This document shows, one piece after another, positions 1 to 6,725 of a stretch of 19,959 nucleotides of DNA. The stretch's first letter is position 1; the number at the start of each line of letters is the position of its first letter. The position numbers and the translations under genes are program-made. The notes beneath the pieces are model-generated. The model ran no database searches. It saw only the letters and a program-made list of their open reading frames with translations, and had not been told where the DNA came from. Source of the DNA: UBA1723 sp045641065 (lineage in GTDB: Bacteria > Bacteroidota > Bacteroidia > Bacteroidales > Paludibacteraceae); NCBI GenBank assembly GCA_045641065.1, contig JAZUGF010000095.1, positions 1-19,959 on the forward strand, given 5' to 3'.

Positions 1-750
1 ATGGGTGGTGCCATCGCCAAAGGTTTATATAAATCAGGATTGTGCAAGGCAGAGGACCTATTCATCTCTGACCCTATGCAGGCTAACAGAGACGCTTTCA
101 CAGCTCTTGACAGCAAAATTTTCACTACAGCGGACAACAAAGAGGCAGTTAAAAAGGCGGACTACGTGCTTATCGCAGTTAAGCCATGGTTGGTTGAGAC
201 TGTATGCAACGATATCAAGTCGGCTATCGACGAGAAGCAGCATAAGGTGATCTCTATCGCAGCAGGTGTCAGCCTTGACACTGTAAAGGGATATATCGGA
301 AAGAATGTTTCATACTTCCGTGTATTGCCTAACACTGCAATCGCTCTATTGGAGAGTATGTCATTCGTTTGCTCTCTCGACGCTACTAAAGAAGAGGAGA
401 ACGTGGTGCTTGACATCTTCAACCACCTTGGAAAAGCTATCATCATTCCTGAGGGCCAGATGGGTGCTATGACATCTGTAAGCTCATGCGGTATCGCATA
501 CGTGCTTAGATTCATCCGTGCAGCTGCAGAGGGAGCTTGTGAACTTGGTGTTCGCCCAGATATCGCTCACGAGGTTGTGGCTCAGACTATGATCGGTGCA
601 GCTCAGTTGATTCTTCAGAACAAGACTAACCCTGAGGTTGAGATCGACAAGGTGACTACTCCTGGCGGTTGGACAATCAAGGGATTGAACGCAATGGAGA
701 AAAACGGATTCACAAATTCCGTAATTCAGGGTATTCTTGCAAACAAGTAA
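1..750 (+). CDS. proC: Pyrroline-5-carboxylate reductase, 5' end cut by window
   Basis: Catalyses the last step of proline synthesis, NAD(P)H reduction of 1-pyrroline-5-carboxylate to proline, in the cytoplasm. The visible 249 residues start inside the Rossmann nucleotide-binding loop (MGGAIAKGL); family members normally have about 8-10 more residues ending in a GxGNMG motif, so the ATG at base 1 is an internal Met and the true start lies outside the window. Seen in order: the strand-turn ADYVLIAVKPW (about 52-62), VISIAAGVS (83-91), FRVLPNTA (106-113), and the C-terminal helical dimerisation domain with TTPGGWTIKGLNAME near 218-232, the substrate-binding signature region. proB begins 9 bp after the stop, so the two proline genes are almost certainly co-transcribed. 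Identity is firm; only the N-terminus is missing. Confidence 0.95.
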   Translation: MGGAIAKGLYKSGLCKAEDLFISDPMQANRDAFTALDSKIFTTADNKEAVKKADYVLIAVKPWLVETVCNDIKSAIDEKQHKVISIAAGVSLDTVKGYIGKNVSYFRVLPNTAIALLESMSFVCSLDATKEEENVVLDIFNHLGKAIIIPEGQMGAMTSVSSCGIAYVLRFIRAAAEGACELGVRPDIAHEVVAQTMIGAAQLILQNKTNPEVEIDKVTTPGGWTIKGLNAMEKNGFTNSVIQGILANK

Positions 751-759
751 AGATAACTG

Positions 760-1836
760 ATGTCGAAATTCAAACGAATAGCTATCAAAATCGGTTCTAA
801 TGTGCTGACTAAAAAAGACGGTACATTGGACGTCACTCGTATGTCTTCCATCGTCGACCAAGTGTCGGAGTTGCACAAGCAGGGTGTGGAGGTTGTGATG
901 ATCAGTTCAGGCGCTGTGGCAGCCGGAAGAAACAAGGTTCTTGTGGACAAACTGGATGCTGTGAGCCAACGTCAGCTTTTCTCGTCGATCGGACAGGCAA
1001 AGCTCATCAACCGCTACTACATGCTTTTCCGCGACAACGATATCACTTGCGGACAGGTGTTGACAACAAAAGAGAGTTTCCATACTCGCCAGCACTATCT
1101 CAACCAGCGCAACTGTATGCAGGTGATGATAGAGAACGGCGTGATTCCCATCGTCAACGAGAACGACACAATCTCATTGACTGAGTTGATGTTCACTGAT
1201 AACGATGAACTATCAGGTCTCGTCGCTACAATGATTGACGCTCAGGCACTTATCATCTTGAGTAATATCGACGGAATTTACAATGGTAATCCAGCAGATC
1301 CTGAAAGTCAGGTGATCCGTGAGGTGTTGCCAGGCAAGAGAGATTTGTCGCAGTACTTGCAGACAAGCAAATCAAGTTTCGGACGTGGCGGAATGCAGTC
1401 GAAAATGGGAATTGCGAGCAAGGTAGCCGACGAGGGAGTTGAGGTGATCATCGCCAACGGAAAGCGTGACAACATCATCCTTGACCTACTTGACGACACA
1501 AAGGATATCATCTGCACACGTTTCCTTCCAGACGAGAAGGTGAGCAGCGTCAAGAAATGGATCGCACACAGCGAAGGATTCTGCAAAGGTGAGATTAAGA
1601 TCGACGCGGGAGCAGAGAAAGCTATTCTTGCCGACGAGAGATGCTCTGTGCTATCAGTGGGAGTCATCAGCGTAAGCGGTAAGTTTGAAAGCGGCGACAT
1701 CATCAGAGTCGTATCAGAGTCGGGTGAGCAGATCGCTCTTGGCAAGGTAGACTATTCCAACGAAGAGGTTGCGGAGTTGATCGGAAAGAAAGCAGACAAG
1801 CCACTTATCCACTGCGACTATCTATACGTTTTGTAA
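760..1836 (+). CDS. proB: Glutamate 5-kinase
   Basis: Phosphorylates glutamate to gamma-glutamyl phosphate, the first committed step of proline synthesis. The 358-residue length matches the long two-domain form (E. coli ProB is 367). Residues 1-255 are the amino-acid-kinase domain: IAIKIGSNVLTKKDG near 7-21, VVMISSGAVAAGR near 45-57, PIVNENDTIS near 130-139 and the GRGGMQSKMGIASKVA nucleotide/substrate loop near 208-223. Residues about 270-358 form a C-terminal PUA domain (EIKIDAGAEKAILADE onward). The start ATG is 9 bp after the proC stop, so transcription and translation are probably coupled to proC. No proA is visible in the window. ProB is usually feedback-inhibited by proline; that is family knowledge, not seen here. 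Confidence 0.95.
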   Translation: MSKFKRIAIKIGSNVLTKKDGTLDVTRMSSIVDQVSELHKQGVEVVMISSGAVAAGRNKVLVDKLDAVSQRQLFSSIGQAKLINRYYMLFRDNDITCGQVLTTKESFHTRQHYLNQRNCMQVMIENGVIPIVNENDTISLTELMFTDNDELSGLVATMIDAQALIILSNIDGIYNGNPADPESQVIREVLPGKRDLSQYLQTSKSSFGRGGMQSKMGIASKVADEGVEVIIANGKRDNIILDLLDDTKDIICTRFLPDEKVSSVKKWIAHSEGFCKGEIKIDAGAEKAILADERCSVLSVGVISVSGKFESGDIIRVVSESGEQIALGKVDYSNEEVAELIGKKADKPLIHCDYLYVL

Positions 1837-1860
1837 CGAAAACGAAAACGAAAACGAAAA
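1837..1860 (+). repeat. CGAAAA hexamer repeated four times
   Basis: Four perfect CGAAAA units begin at the base after the proB stop codon and are followed by one more C. It is a short microsatellite. Its position would let slippage change only the 3' untranslated region, not ProB. Confidence 0.9.
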
Positions 1861-1880
1861 CAACGGCTTAATTCAAAATG

Positions 1881-1939
1881 AGGATTGCAAAGGACGGAAC
1901 GTCCTTGCCCCCTCTCCCCTGCGAGTCCGAAGGACGAGC
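1881..1939 (+). repeat. Two-hairpin intergenic element, copy A
   Basis: Begins AGGATTGCAA and contains stem AGGACG (1891-1896), loop GAA, CGTCCT (1900-1905), then a C-rich spacer, then GC-GA-GTCC (1921-1928), GAA, GGAC-GA-GC (1932-1939), in which GA faces GA across the stem. Related copies lie at 8448-8510 (- strand) and 15169-15222. Stem bases differ between copies but stay paired. It lies between proB and fabG in a 246-bp gap; the rest of that gap shows the hexamer repeat, a weak inverted repeat at 2016-2039 and no convincing promoter. Confidence 0.75.
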
Positions 1940-2015
1940 AATCAAATGAGGAATGACACGTTTTGAAAAGCCATTTAATACAGAAATAAAAATTATAGAT
2001 TAAGAGTTGGGGCAC

Positions 2016-2039
2016 GTAGAGACACTATCTCGTCACTAC
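2016..2039. repeat. Imperfect inverted repeat, GTAGAGAC/GTCACTAC
   Basis: GTAGAGAC (2016-2023) faces GTCACTAC (2032-2039) with one mismatched pair and an 8-nt loop. It recalls the GTAGAGACG...CGTCTCTAC type of palindrome, of which 15919-15943 carries a cleaner half. Probably a decayed repetitive palindrome upstream of fabG; a regulatory role is not shown. Confidence 0.35.
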
Positions 2040-2082
2040 AAAATGAATCTAACATCTTAATGCGAAAACTAAACAAATTAAT

Positions 2083-2829
2083 ATGAAGTTACTAGAAGGA
2101 AAAGTAGCTCTTATCACAGGAGCTGCAAGAGGTATCGGTAAGGCAATCGCACTTAAGTTCGCTAGCGAAGGTGCTGACATCGCATTCACAGATTTGGCTA
2201 TCAACGAGGATGCACAGCAGACAGAGAAGGAAATCGCTGCACTAGGTGTAAAGGTTAAGGCATTCGCTTCTAACGCCGCTAACTTCGAGGAGACTCACAC
2301 AGTAGTTGAGGCTATCAAGAACGAGTTCGGACACATCGATATCTTGGTTAACAACGCAGGTATCACAAAGGACGGTCTAATGTTGAGAATGACAGAGCAG
2401 CAGTGGGATGCCGTTATCGGTGTTAACTTGAAGTCTGCATTCAACTTCACTCACGCTCTTGTACCAGTCATGATGCGTCAGCGTGGTGGTTCTATCATCA
2501 ACATGGCATCTGTAGTAGGTGTACACGGTAACGCTGGTCAGGCTAACTACTCTGCATCAAAGGCAGGTATGATCGCATTGGCAAAGAGTGTTGCTCAGGA
2601 GATGGGATCAAAGGGTATCCGTGCTAACGCTATCGCTCCAGGATTCATCGAGACAGCTATGACAGCTGCTTTGAAGGACGAAGTTCGTGAGGAGTGGGTT
2701 AAGAAGATTCCTTTGCGTCGTGGTGGTAAGCCAGAGGATATTGCAAACGTTGCAACATTCCTTGCTTCTGACCTTTCAAGCTATGTATCAGGTCAGGTGA
2801 TCCAGGTAGACGGTGGTATGAATATGTAA
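2083..2829 (+). CDS. fabG: 3-oxoacyl-[acyl-carrier-protein] reductase
   Basis: NADPH-dependent short-chain dehydrogenase/reductase that reduces 3-oxoacyl-ACP to 3-hydroxyacyl-ACP in type II fatty-acid elongation. The 248-residue length is standard for FabG. Seen: TGAARGIGKAIA (12-23) for cofactor binding, NNAGITKDGLMLRM (90-103), and the catalytic set N115, S143 (in NMASVVG), Y156 and K160 (in ANYSASKAG). PGFIETAM (187-194) and the C-terminal SGQVIQVDGGMNM are also typical. The gene stands alone: 246 bp from proB and closed by the hairpin terminator at 2860-2890. Its codons match a well-expressed housekeeping gene. A different SDR substrate cannot be excluded from motifs alone, but the KDGLMLRM segment favours FabG. 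Confidence 0.93.
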   Translation: MKLLEGKVALITGAARGIGKAIALKFASEGADIAFTDLAINEDAQQTEKEIAALGVKVKAFASNAANFEETHTVVEAIKNEFGHIDILVNNAGITKDGLMLRMTEQQWDAVIGVNLKSAFNFTHALVPVMMRQRGGSIINMASVVGVHGNAGQANYSASKAGMIALAKSVAQEMGSKGIRANAIAPGFIETAMTAALKDEVREEWVKKIPLRRGGKPEDIANVATFLASDLSSYVSGQVIQVDGGMNM

Positions 2830-2854
2830 TTCGTAATGCAGAATTCATAATGCA
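2828..2854. repeat. 13-bp direct repeat overlapping fabG stop
   Basis: AATTCGTAATGCA (2828-2840) and AATTCATAATGCA (2842-2854) are 12/13 identical with a 14-bp period, starting at the last base of the TAA stop context and running up to the terminator. AT-rich tandem AATTCATAAT units are a common background feature of Bacteroidales intergenic DNA; no function is claimed. Confidence 0.6.
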
Positions 2855-2859
2855 TAATT

Positions 2860-2890
2860 GGAGACGCAAGAAATTGCGTCTCCTTTTTTT
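2860..2890 (+). terminator. Intrinsic terminator of fabG
   Basis: Perfect 10-bp stem GGAGACGCAA (2860-2869) / TTGCGTCTCC (2874-2883) capped by a GAAA tetraloop and followed by seven T. It starts 31 bp after the fabG stop. Confidence 0.95.
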
Positions 2891-2933
2891 GTCTGAATGC
2901 ATGATTTTTTCAAACGAATCAATTATCTTTGCA

Positions 2934-2941
2934 AAACTTTT
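2934..2941 (+). promoter_or_regulatory. Bacteroidetes -7 element for the lipoprotein gene
   Basis: TATCTTTG fits the TAnnTTTG consensus used by the primary sigma factor of Bacteroidetes. It would start a transcript near 2948, leaving a leader of about 135 nt before the ATG at 3083. No good TTTG -33 element is seen. Confidence 0.6.
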
Positions 2942-3001
2942 AGAAGTATCTTATTCAAGAATAACATAAGTGTAATGCTTTTGTTTAGTCAAAAAACACA
3001 A

Positions 3002-3059
3002 ACAATAAGTATAACGACTCTCACTTATGAATTTATTGTTTTTCCGCCACAAGAGTCGT
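3002..3059 (+). promoter_or_regulatory. Structured 5' leader with interleaved stems
   Basis: Two stem systems overlap. Stem 1 uses ACAATAA (about 3002-3008) with TTATTGT (3033-3039), plus ATAAGT (3005-3010) with ACTTAT (3023-3028). Stem 2 uses ACGACTCT (3014-3021) with AGAGTCGT (3052-3059). The left arm of stem 2 lies inside stem 1 and its right arm outside, so the two are either mutually exclusive or form a pseudoknot. Stem 2 ends 23 nt before the start codon. This resembles a cis-acting leader but matches no riboswitch I recognise. Confidence 0.4.
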
Positions 3060-3082
3060 AGTGGCAACCAAAATTAATTTCA

Positions 3083-3931
3083 ATGAAAAAGTTTTTGTAC
3101 TTTTTTGGCATCCTTGCGTTGATCGCAGGATTTGTATCGTCTTGTAGCAAAGATGAGGATAACGAGAATGAGAACGAACCTTCTATTCCACAAAAAAGAT
3201 TATCAAAAGTAATCGAATTTCCAGGCGACTCTGACGAATCAATAACTGTGTATGAATACGATGACAAAGGAAGATGTATCTCCTATGCATTTACTGATAC
3301 TTACTCAGGGAAAACAACAAAGCACAATCGCACATACGAAGGCAACACGATGACTGAGGAGTGGACTTACAATGGAGAACCTTTCTCATGTATCTACACG
3401 TTTGATTCTAACGATAATCTAATATCAAAAAAATATGAAGATTTAGACGGTTCGGACTACTACACTTACAAATATGACAACAAAGGTCATTTGATTTCTG
3501 AAACAAGAACCAACGACTATAGAACAAGAGCATTGACATTTGAATGGGAGGTTGGGAATATCTCTAAAATCACAGAATATTATAAAAGTGACGATTACGA
3601 AAGTGCTGATTCTATAATTTTTAAGTATACAAATTCGGAGCATCCAACTCCTGTCAAAAATACAGCTAAACTTTCAGTAATGCAGTCAAATTATTTTGAT
3701 TTGGATCCTATTTATTCAAATTTAGGTATTGCTCCTAAAAATCTTCCAGTGCATGCGATAGAATATTATACTGCCTCTGATTTCGATGACGAAACCAACA
3801 CTTACATAGACACTACCGAAACAGAAGAATATGATTTTAAATGGGTATTAGATGGAGATCAGTATCCAATAAAAATGATCTATAAAGATGAGGATTCAGA
3901 ATTTACATATTTTGATATATCTTGGGAATAA
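3083..3931 (+). CDS. Putative surface-exposed lipoprotein, YD-like repeats
   Basis: A 282-residue secreted protein of unknown function. Residues 1-20 are a type II signal peptide ending FVSS before Cys21, the predicted lipidated residue. It is followed at once by SKDEDNENENE, an acidic stretch like the lipoprotein export signal that sends Bacteroidetes lipoproteins to the cell surface. The rest has repeated YDDKGRCISYAF, FDSNDNLISKKY, YDNKGHLISETR units (about 57-150), the aromatic-Asp-x-x-Gly pattern also seen in YD/RHS-like and DUF4595-type Bacteroides lipoproteins; assignment to a Pfam family is inference. It is a single-gene unit with its own promoter, a 135-nt leader with potential structure, and a terminator at 3957-3990. 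Codons are more AT-rich than in fabG, consistent with an accessory gene. Confidence 0.75.
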   Translation: MKKFLYFFGILALIAGFVSSCSKDEDNENENEPSIPQKRLSKVIEFPGDSDESITVYEYDDKGRCISYAFTDTYSGKTTKHNRTYEGNTMTEEWTYNGEPFSCIYTFDSNDNLISKKYEDLDGSDYYTYKYDNKGHLISETRTNDYRTRALTFEWEVGNISKITEYYKSDDYESADSIIFKYTNSEHPTPVKNTAKLSVMQSNYFDLDPIYSNLGIAPKNLPVHAIEYYTASDFDDETNTYIDTTETEEYDFKWVLDGDQYPIKMIYKDEDSEFTYFDISWE

Positions 3932-3956
3932 CCCAACCTGAATTCAGATAGGACGA

Positions 3957-3990
3957 AGAGGCGTTGCAAAATAATGCAGCGTCTCTTTTT
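3957..3990 (+). terminator. Intrinsic terminator of the lipoprotein gene
   Basis: AGAGGCGTTGCA (3957-3968) pairs fully with TGCAGCGTCTCT (3975-3986) if two G-U pairs are allowed. The loop is six nt and the stem runs into five T. Confidence 0.9.
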
Positions 3991-4070
3991 GTACCACGTC
4001 ATGTTTCGCATATGTCATTAACGTGACTGCATCACACACCCAATATCCCGTTAGGGATTTAATGTCGGTA

Positions 4071-4106
4071 AGAAAACCGCAGACTACATCACATGCGATC
4101 TGCGGT
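4071..4106 (-). terminator. Hairpin with T-rich tail, - strand
   Basis: ACCGCAGA (4076-4083) and TCTGCGGT (4099-4106) form a perfect 8-bp stem with a 15-nt loop. Read on the - strand the stem ends in GGTTTTC. The sequence just beyond on the - strand (about 4047-4066, TCCCTAACGGGA type) resembles an interspersed Bacteroidales palindrome. The loop is long for an ideal terminator. Confidence 0.5.
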
Positions 4107-4151
4107 AAAAAGATAAAAAGGGTTGTAATATTTTAAGATTAGTTAATAGGA

Positions 4152-4277
4152 TCAACCTATTAAGTTGAACTTCAATACTAAAAAAATGGATTTGATTGCT
4201 TGTAAAATAACGCAGTAATTAATAAGGACCTTCACTACAATGTAAAATGTCATTTTCGCATTTTGCCTTCCCTCCAT
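4152..4277 (-). CDS. Possible 41-residue hydrophobic micropeptide
   Basis: An ATG on the - strand opens a 41-codon frame ending in TGA, lying wholly inside the candidate small RNA. It begins MEGRQNAKMTFYIVVKVL and continues with one or two short hydrophobic stretches separated by Lys, which would suit a small membrane peptide. No Shine-Dalgarno is seen, but that is normal for this phylum. AT-rich DNA easily yields such Ile/Leu/Phe-rich frames by chance, so this is only a candidate. Conservation of the reading frame against synonymous change in relatives would decide between a peptide and a non-coding RNA. Confidence 0.2.
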   Translation of the reverse strand: MEGRQNAKMTFYIVVKVLINYCVILQAIKSIFLVLKFNLIG

Positions 4278-4290
4278 TTCATTTCGGTTG

Positions 4291-4322
4291 CAAATGTATC
4301 ATTTTAAACGATATAATGCAAA
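4291..4322 (-). promoter_or_regulatory. Near-consensus promoter, - strand
   Basis: Read on the - strand: TTTG (4322-4319), a 20-nt spacer, then TACATTTG (4298-4291). This fits the Bacteroidetes -33 TTTG / -7 TAnnTTTG pattern at the expected spacing and is the best two-box promoter I found in the window. It points away from the carboxylase operon into a gene-free stretch. Confidence 0.7.
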
Positions 4323-4577
4323 GAAACATCAAATTTATTTTCAAACATATTTATTTGATTGAGAATTATAATTATTGTAAGATACAAGCATCAGAAAAAG
4401 TTTAAAATTTTCTTAAAATTGTTAAAAAACGTCAATTTTGGTTAATTTATTAAAAATCAAATATTAAACTTAATTTGCAGTATAAAATCATTGCACAAAA
4501 CAACTAAAAGTGTGCAGTTTTTTGTATAAAATATGCTGGAATGTATAGAAAATAGATACACGATATGATTTATTTGT

Positions 4578-4585
4578 TATCTTTG
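4578..4585 (+). promoter_or_regulatory. -7 element of the carboxylase operon
   Basis: TATCTTTG matches TAnnTTTG and lies 66 bp upstream of the chosen start codon at 4652. The -33 region has no clear TTTG. A leader of about 60 nt would result, with no obvious hairpin. Confidence 0.6.
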
Positions 4586-4651
4586 CAGCGTTTTTGGAAT
4601 TAAAGTGCATCATTATCGGTGGACTTTAGATACAGAAAAAGACAAAAAAAT

Positions 4652-6169
4652 ATGATTAAAAAGATTTTAGTTGCCAATAGAGGAGAAATCGCAATGCGAG
4701 TAATGCGCTCTTGTAAAGAGATGGGCATTAAGACAGTTGCAGTATATTCCGAGGCCGACAGAACATCGAAGCATGTTTTTTATGCAGACGAGGCTTGCTG
4801 TATAGGTCCAGCCGCATCACGAGAGAGCTATCTTTGCATAGATAAGATTATTGACGCAGCAAAGCGTTTCGGTGCAGACGCAATTCACCCAGGATACGGA
4901 TTCTTGAGTGAGAATGCTGAGTTTTCAAAACGTTGTAAGAAAGAAGGTATCATCTTCATCGGTGCTCCAGCAGAGTCTATGATCAAGATGGGAGACAAAA
5001 TCATGGCTCGCCAGACAATGATCGCAGCAGGAGTTCCAGTAGTACCAGGAACACAGGAGGCATTGAAGGATGCTGACGAGGCTGTTAAGGTAGCAAAACA
5101 GATTGGTCTTCCAGTTATGCTTAAGGCAAGTGCTGGTGGTGGTGGTAAGGGTATCCGCCTTGTATGGAAAGAGGAGGAGATCGCAGACGCATTCAACACA
5201 GCACAGAGCGAGGCCATTTCTTCATTCAACGACGGCACTATTTATATTGAAAAGTTCATCGAGACTCCACACCATATTGAGTTCCAGGTGTTGGCAGACC
5301 AGCACGGCAACTGCGTACACTTGTTCGAGCGTGAATGTTCAATCCAGAGAAGAAATCAGAAAGTAGTTGAGGAAAGCCCATCACCATTGATGACTCCAGA
5401 CGTAAGAGTTAAGATGGGAGAGATTGCTGTACGTGCAGCAAAGGCAGTAAACTACGAAGGAGCAGGTACAATCGAGTTCCTTGTAGACGATCACTTGAAT
5501 TTCTACTTCCTTGAGATGAACACTCGTCTACAGGTAGAGCACCCAATCACAGAAGAGGTTGTAGGTGTTGACTTGGTAAAGGAGCAGATCAACGTCGCAA
5601 ACGGTCTTCCTTTGAGATTCAAGCAGGAGGATTTGTCGCAGAGAGGTCACGCTATCGAGTGCCGTATCTGTGCTGAGGATGCTGAGAACAATTTCATGCC
5701 TGATACAGGTGTGATCAAGCAGCTTCAGGAGCCTCTTGGTATCGGAACACGTGTAGACAGCTTCGTTTACGAAGGTTACGAGATTCCAGTACACTACGAC
5801 CCAATGATCGGTAAGCTTATCGTTTGGGCTGTAACAAGAGAGTTCGCTATCGAGAGAATGAGACGTGTGCTTTACGAATACAAGATCACTGGTTTGAAGA
5901 CAAACATCTCTTATCTAAGAAAGATCATGGATGTGCCAGCATTCGTAGAAGGAAAGTACAACACTAAGTTCATCGCAGAAAACGGCGAGAAGCTTAGCGA
6001 GGAGAAGATTTACGAGGCAGAGAAGAGCGAGGTTGAGGATATCGCAATCATCGCATCATATATGGATTATATTGTGAACTTGGAGGAGAACTCTCCAAAG
6101 ACAGGCGACAACCGTCCTATCAGCAGATGGAGAGAGTTCGGAAAGCGCACAAGTATGGTCAGAATCTAA
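4652..6169 (+). CDS. accC: Biotin carboxylase subunit of acyl-CoA carboxylase
   Basis: ATP- and bicarbonate-dependent carboxylation of biotin on the carrier protein. The frame could open at a GTG at 4619, but the ATG at 4652 gives the usual MIKKILVANRGEIAMRV beginning and 505 residues. Seen, with E. coli AccC-like numbering: K116, K158 in KASAGGGGKG (158-167, the ATP-grasp glycine loop), H208, E275, and E288-x-N290-x-R292-x-Q294-V-E296 in EMNTRLQVEHP. After about residue 445 there is a ~55-residue tail (EDIAIIASYMDYIVNLEEN...) of the kind that helps assemble propionyl-CoA-type complexes; this role is inference. Biotin carrier and carboxyltransferase genes follow at 15 and 16 bp, so it works with those rather than with AccA/AccD. 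Codons suggest high expression. Confidence 0.93.
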   Translation: MIKKILVANRGEIAMRVMRSCKEMGIKTVAVYSEADRTSKHVFYADEACCIGPAASRESYLCIDKIIDAAKRFGADAIHPGYGFLSENAEFSKRCKKEGIIFIGAPAESMIKMGDKIMARQTMIAAGVPVVPGTQEALKDADEAVKVAKQIGLPVMLKASAGGGGKGIRLVWKEEEIADAFNTAQSEAISSFNDGTIYIEKFIETPHHIEFQVLADQHGNCVHLFERECSIQRRNQKVVEESPSPLMTPDVRVKMGEIAVRAAKAVNYEGAGTIEFLVDDHLNFYFLEMNTRLQVEHPITEEVVGVDLVKEQINVANGLPLRFKQEDLSQRGHAIECRICAEDAENNFMPDTGVIKQLQEPLGIGTRVDSFVYEGYEIPVHYDPMIGKLIVWAVTREFAIERMRRVLYEYKITGLKTNISYLRKIMDVPAFVEGKYNTKFIAENGEKLSEEKIYEAEKSEVEDIAIIASYMDYIVNLEENSPKTGDNRPISRWREFGKRTSMVRI

Positions 6170-6184
6170 TAACGAGTCGATAAA

Positions 6185-6709
6185 ATGGAAGTACATGTAG
6201 GAAACCGTGTGGCTGAAGTTGAACTTATCAGCAAAGAGGACAACAAAGTCACTATCAAGATTGACGATAAGACTTACGAAGTCGACATCGTGATGGCTGA
6301 GAACGGTAGTTGCTCAATCATCACAAATAATGGACGTAGCTATAACGCTGAGTTTAAGAGAGAAAAGGGAGGAAAGAGCTATCAGGTGAACACTCACTTC
6401 AACACTTTCCCAGTTGAGATCGTAGACCAGCAGGCTAAATATCTGCAGAACAGAAAGAAGGGCGACGCGAGTGAGTCTCAGGACCGTGTCTTCTCACCAA
6501 TGCCAGGAAAGGTTGTTAAGATCCTTGTCGAGAAGGGTGAGGCAGTCAAGAACGGTCAGAGCGTAATCGTTGTCGAGGCAATGAAGATGCAGAGCGACTA
6601 CAAGGTGAAAAGAGATTGCATTATCAAGGATATCCTAGTGAAAGAGGGAGACGTTATCAACGGCGACCAGACACTTATCACATTGATGGATGCTCCAGAG
6701 AATGCTTAA
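6185..6709 (+). CDS. Biotin carboxyl carrier protein
   Basis: Carries carboxybiotin from the biotin carboxylase to the carboxyltransferase encoded on either side. The 174-residue protein has an N-terminal part (1-90) without recognised motif, a charged linker (90-100), and a biotinyl domain from about 101 (VFSPMPGKVVKILVEKGEAV) with the biotinylation site EAMKMQ; the modified lysine is K134, 40 residues from the C-terminus. FSPMPGKV is the usual domain opening. Spacing of 15 bp to the gene before and 16 bp to the gene after indicates one operon. It is longer than a bare carrier, and the N-terminal part probably docks the other subunits (inference). Confidence 0.92.
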   Translation: MEVHVGNRVAEVELISKEDNKVTIKIDDKTYEVDIVMAENGSCSIITNNGRSYNAEFKREKGGKSYQVNTHFNTFPVEIVDQQAKYLQNRKKGDASESQDRVFSPMPGKVVKILVEKGEAVKNGQSVIVVEAMKMQSDYKVKRDCIIKDILVKEGDVINGDQTLITLMDAPENA

Positions 6710-6725
6710 TTCAAATAATTAATCT

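Larger units (their letters stand above)
4071..4284 (-). ncRNA. Candidate small RNA divergent from the carboxylase operon
   Basis: On the - strand a promoter at 4291-4322 would start a transcript near 4284, and a hairpin with a T-rich tail ends it near 4071, giving about 214 nt. Inside are a perfect 8-bp hairpin, CCTATTAA/TTAATAGG (4143-4150 with 4156-4163), and an AAAATG-T-CATTTT palindrome. No long ORF is present; a 41-codon ORF is listed separately. The 660-bp gap between the lipoprotein terminator and the carboxylase start holds this unit, about 250 bp of featureless AT-rich DNA (4325-4577) and the operon promoter. The family is not recognised; a 6S-like or Bacteroidales-specific RNA is possible but not demonstrated. 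Confidence 0.45.

Noticed and set aside
162..515. Antisense 117-residue frame within proC, and similar frames opposite proB, queF, argG and the - strand genes
   Set aside because: They are shadows of genes with clear family motifs and show no motifs, spacing or start context of their own.
4071..4284. 6S RNA assignment for the candidate small RNA
   Set aside because: Length is about right, but I could not find a convincing closing stem and central bubble by eye; kept as an unassigned candidate.
4619..4651. Biotin carboxylase starting at the GTG at 4619
   Set aside because: It adds an atypical basic 11-residue leader; the ATG at 4652 gives the canonical MIKKILVANRGEIA start.
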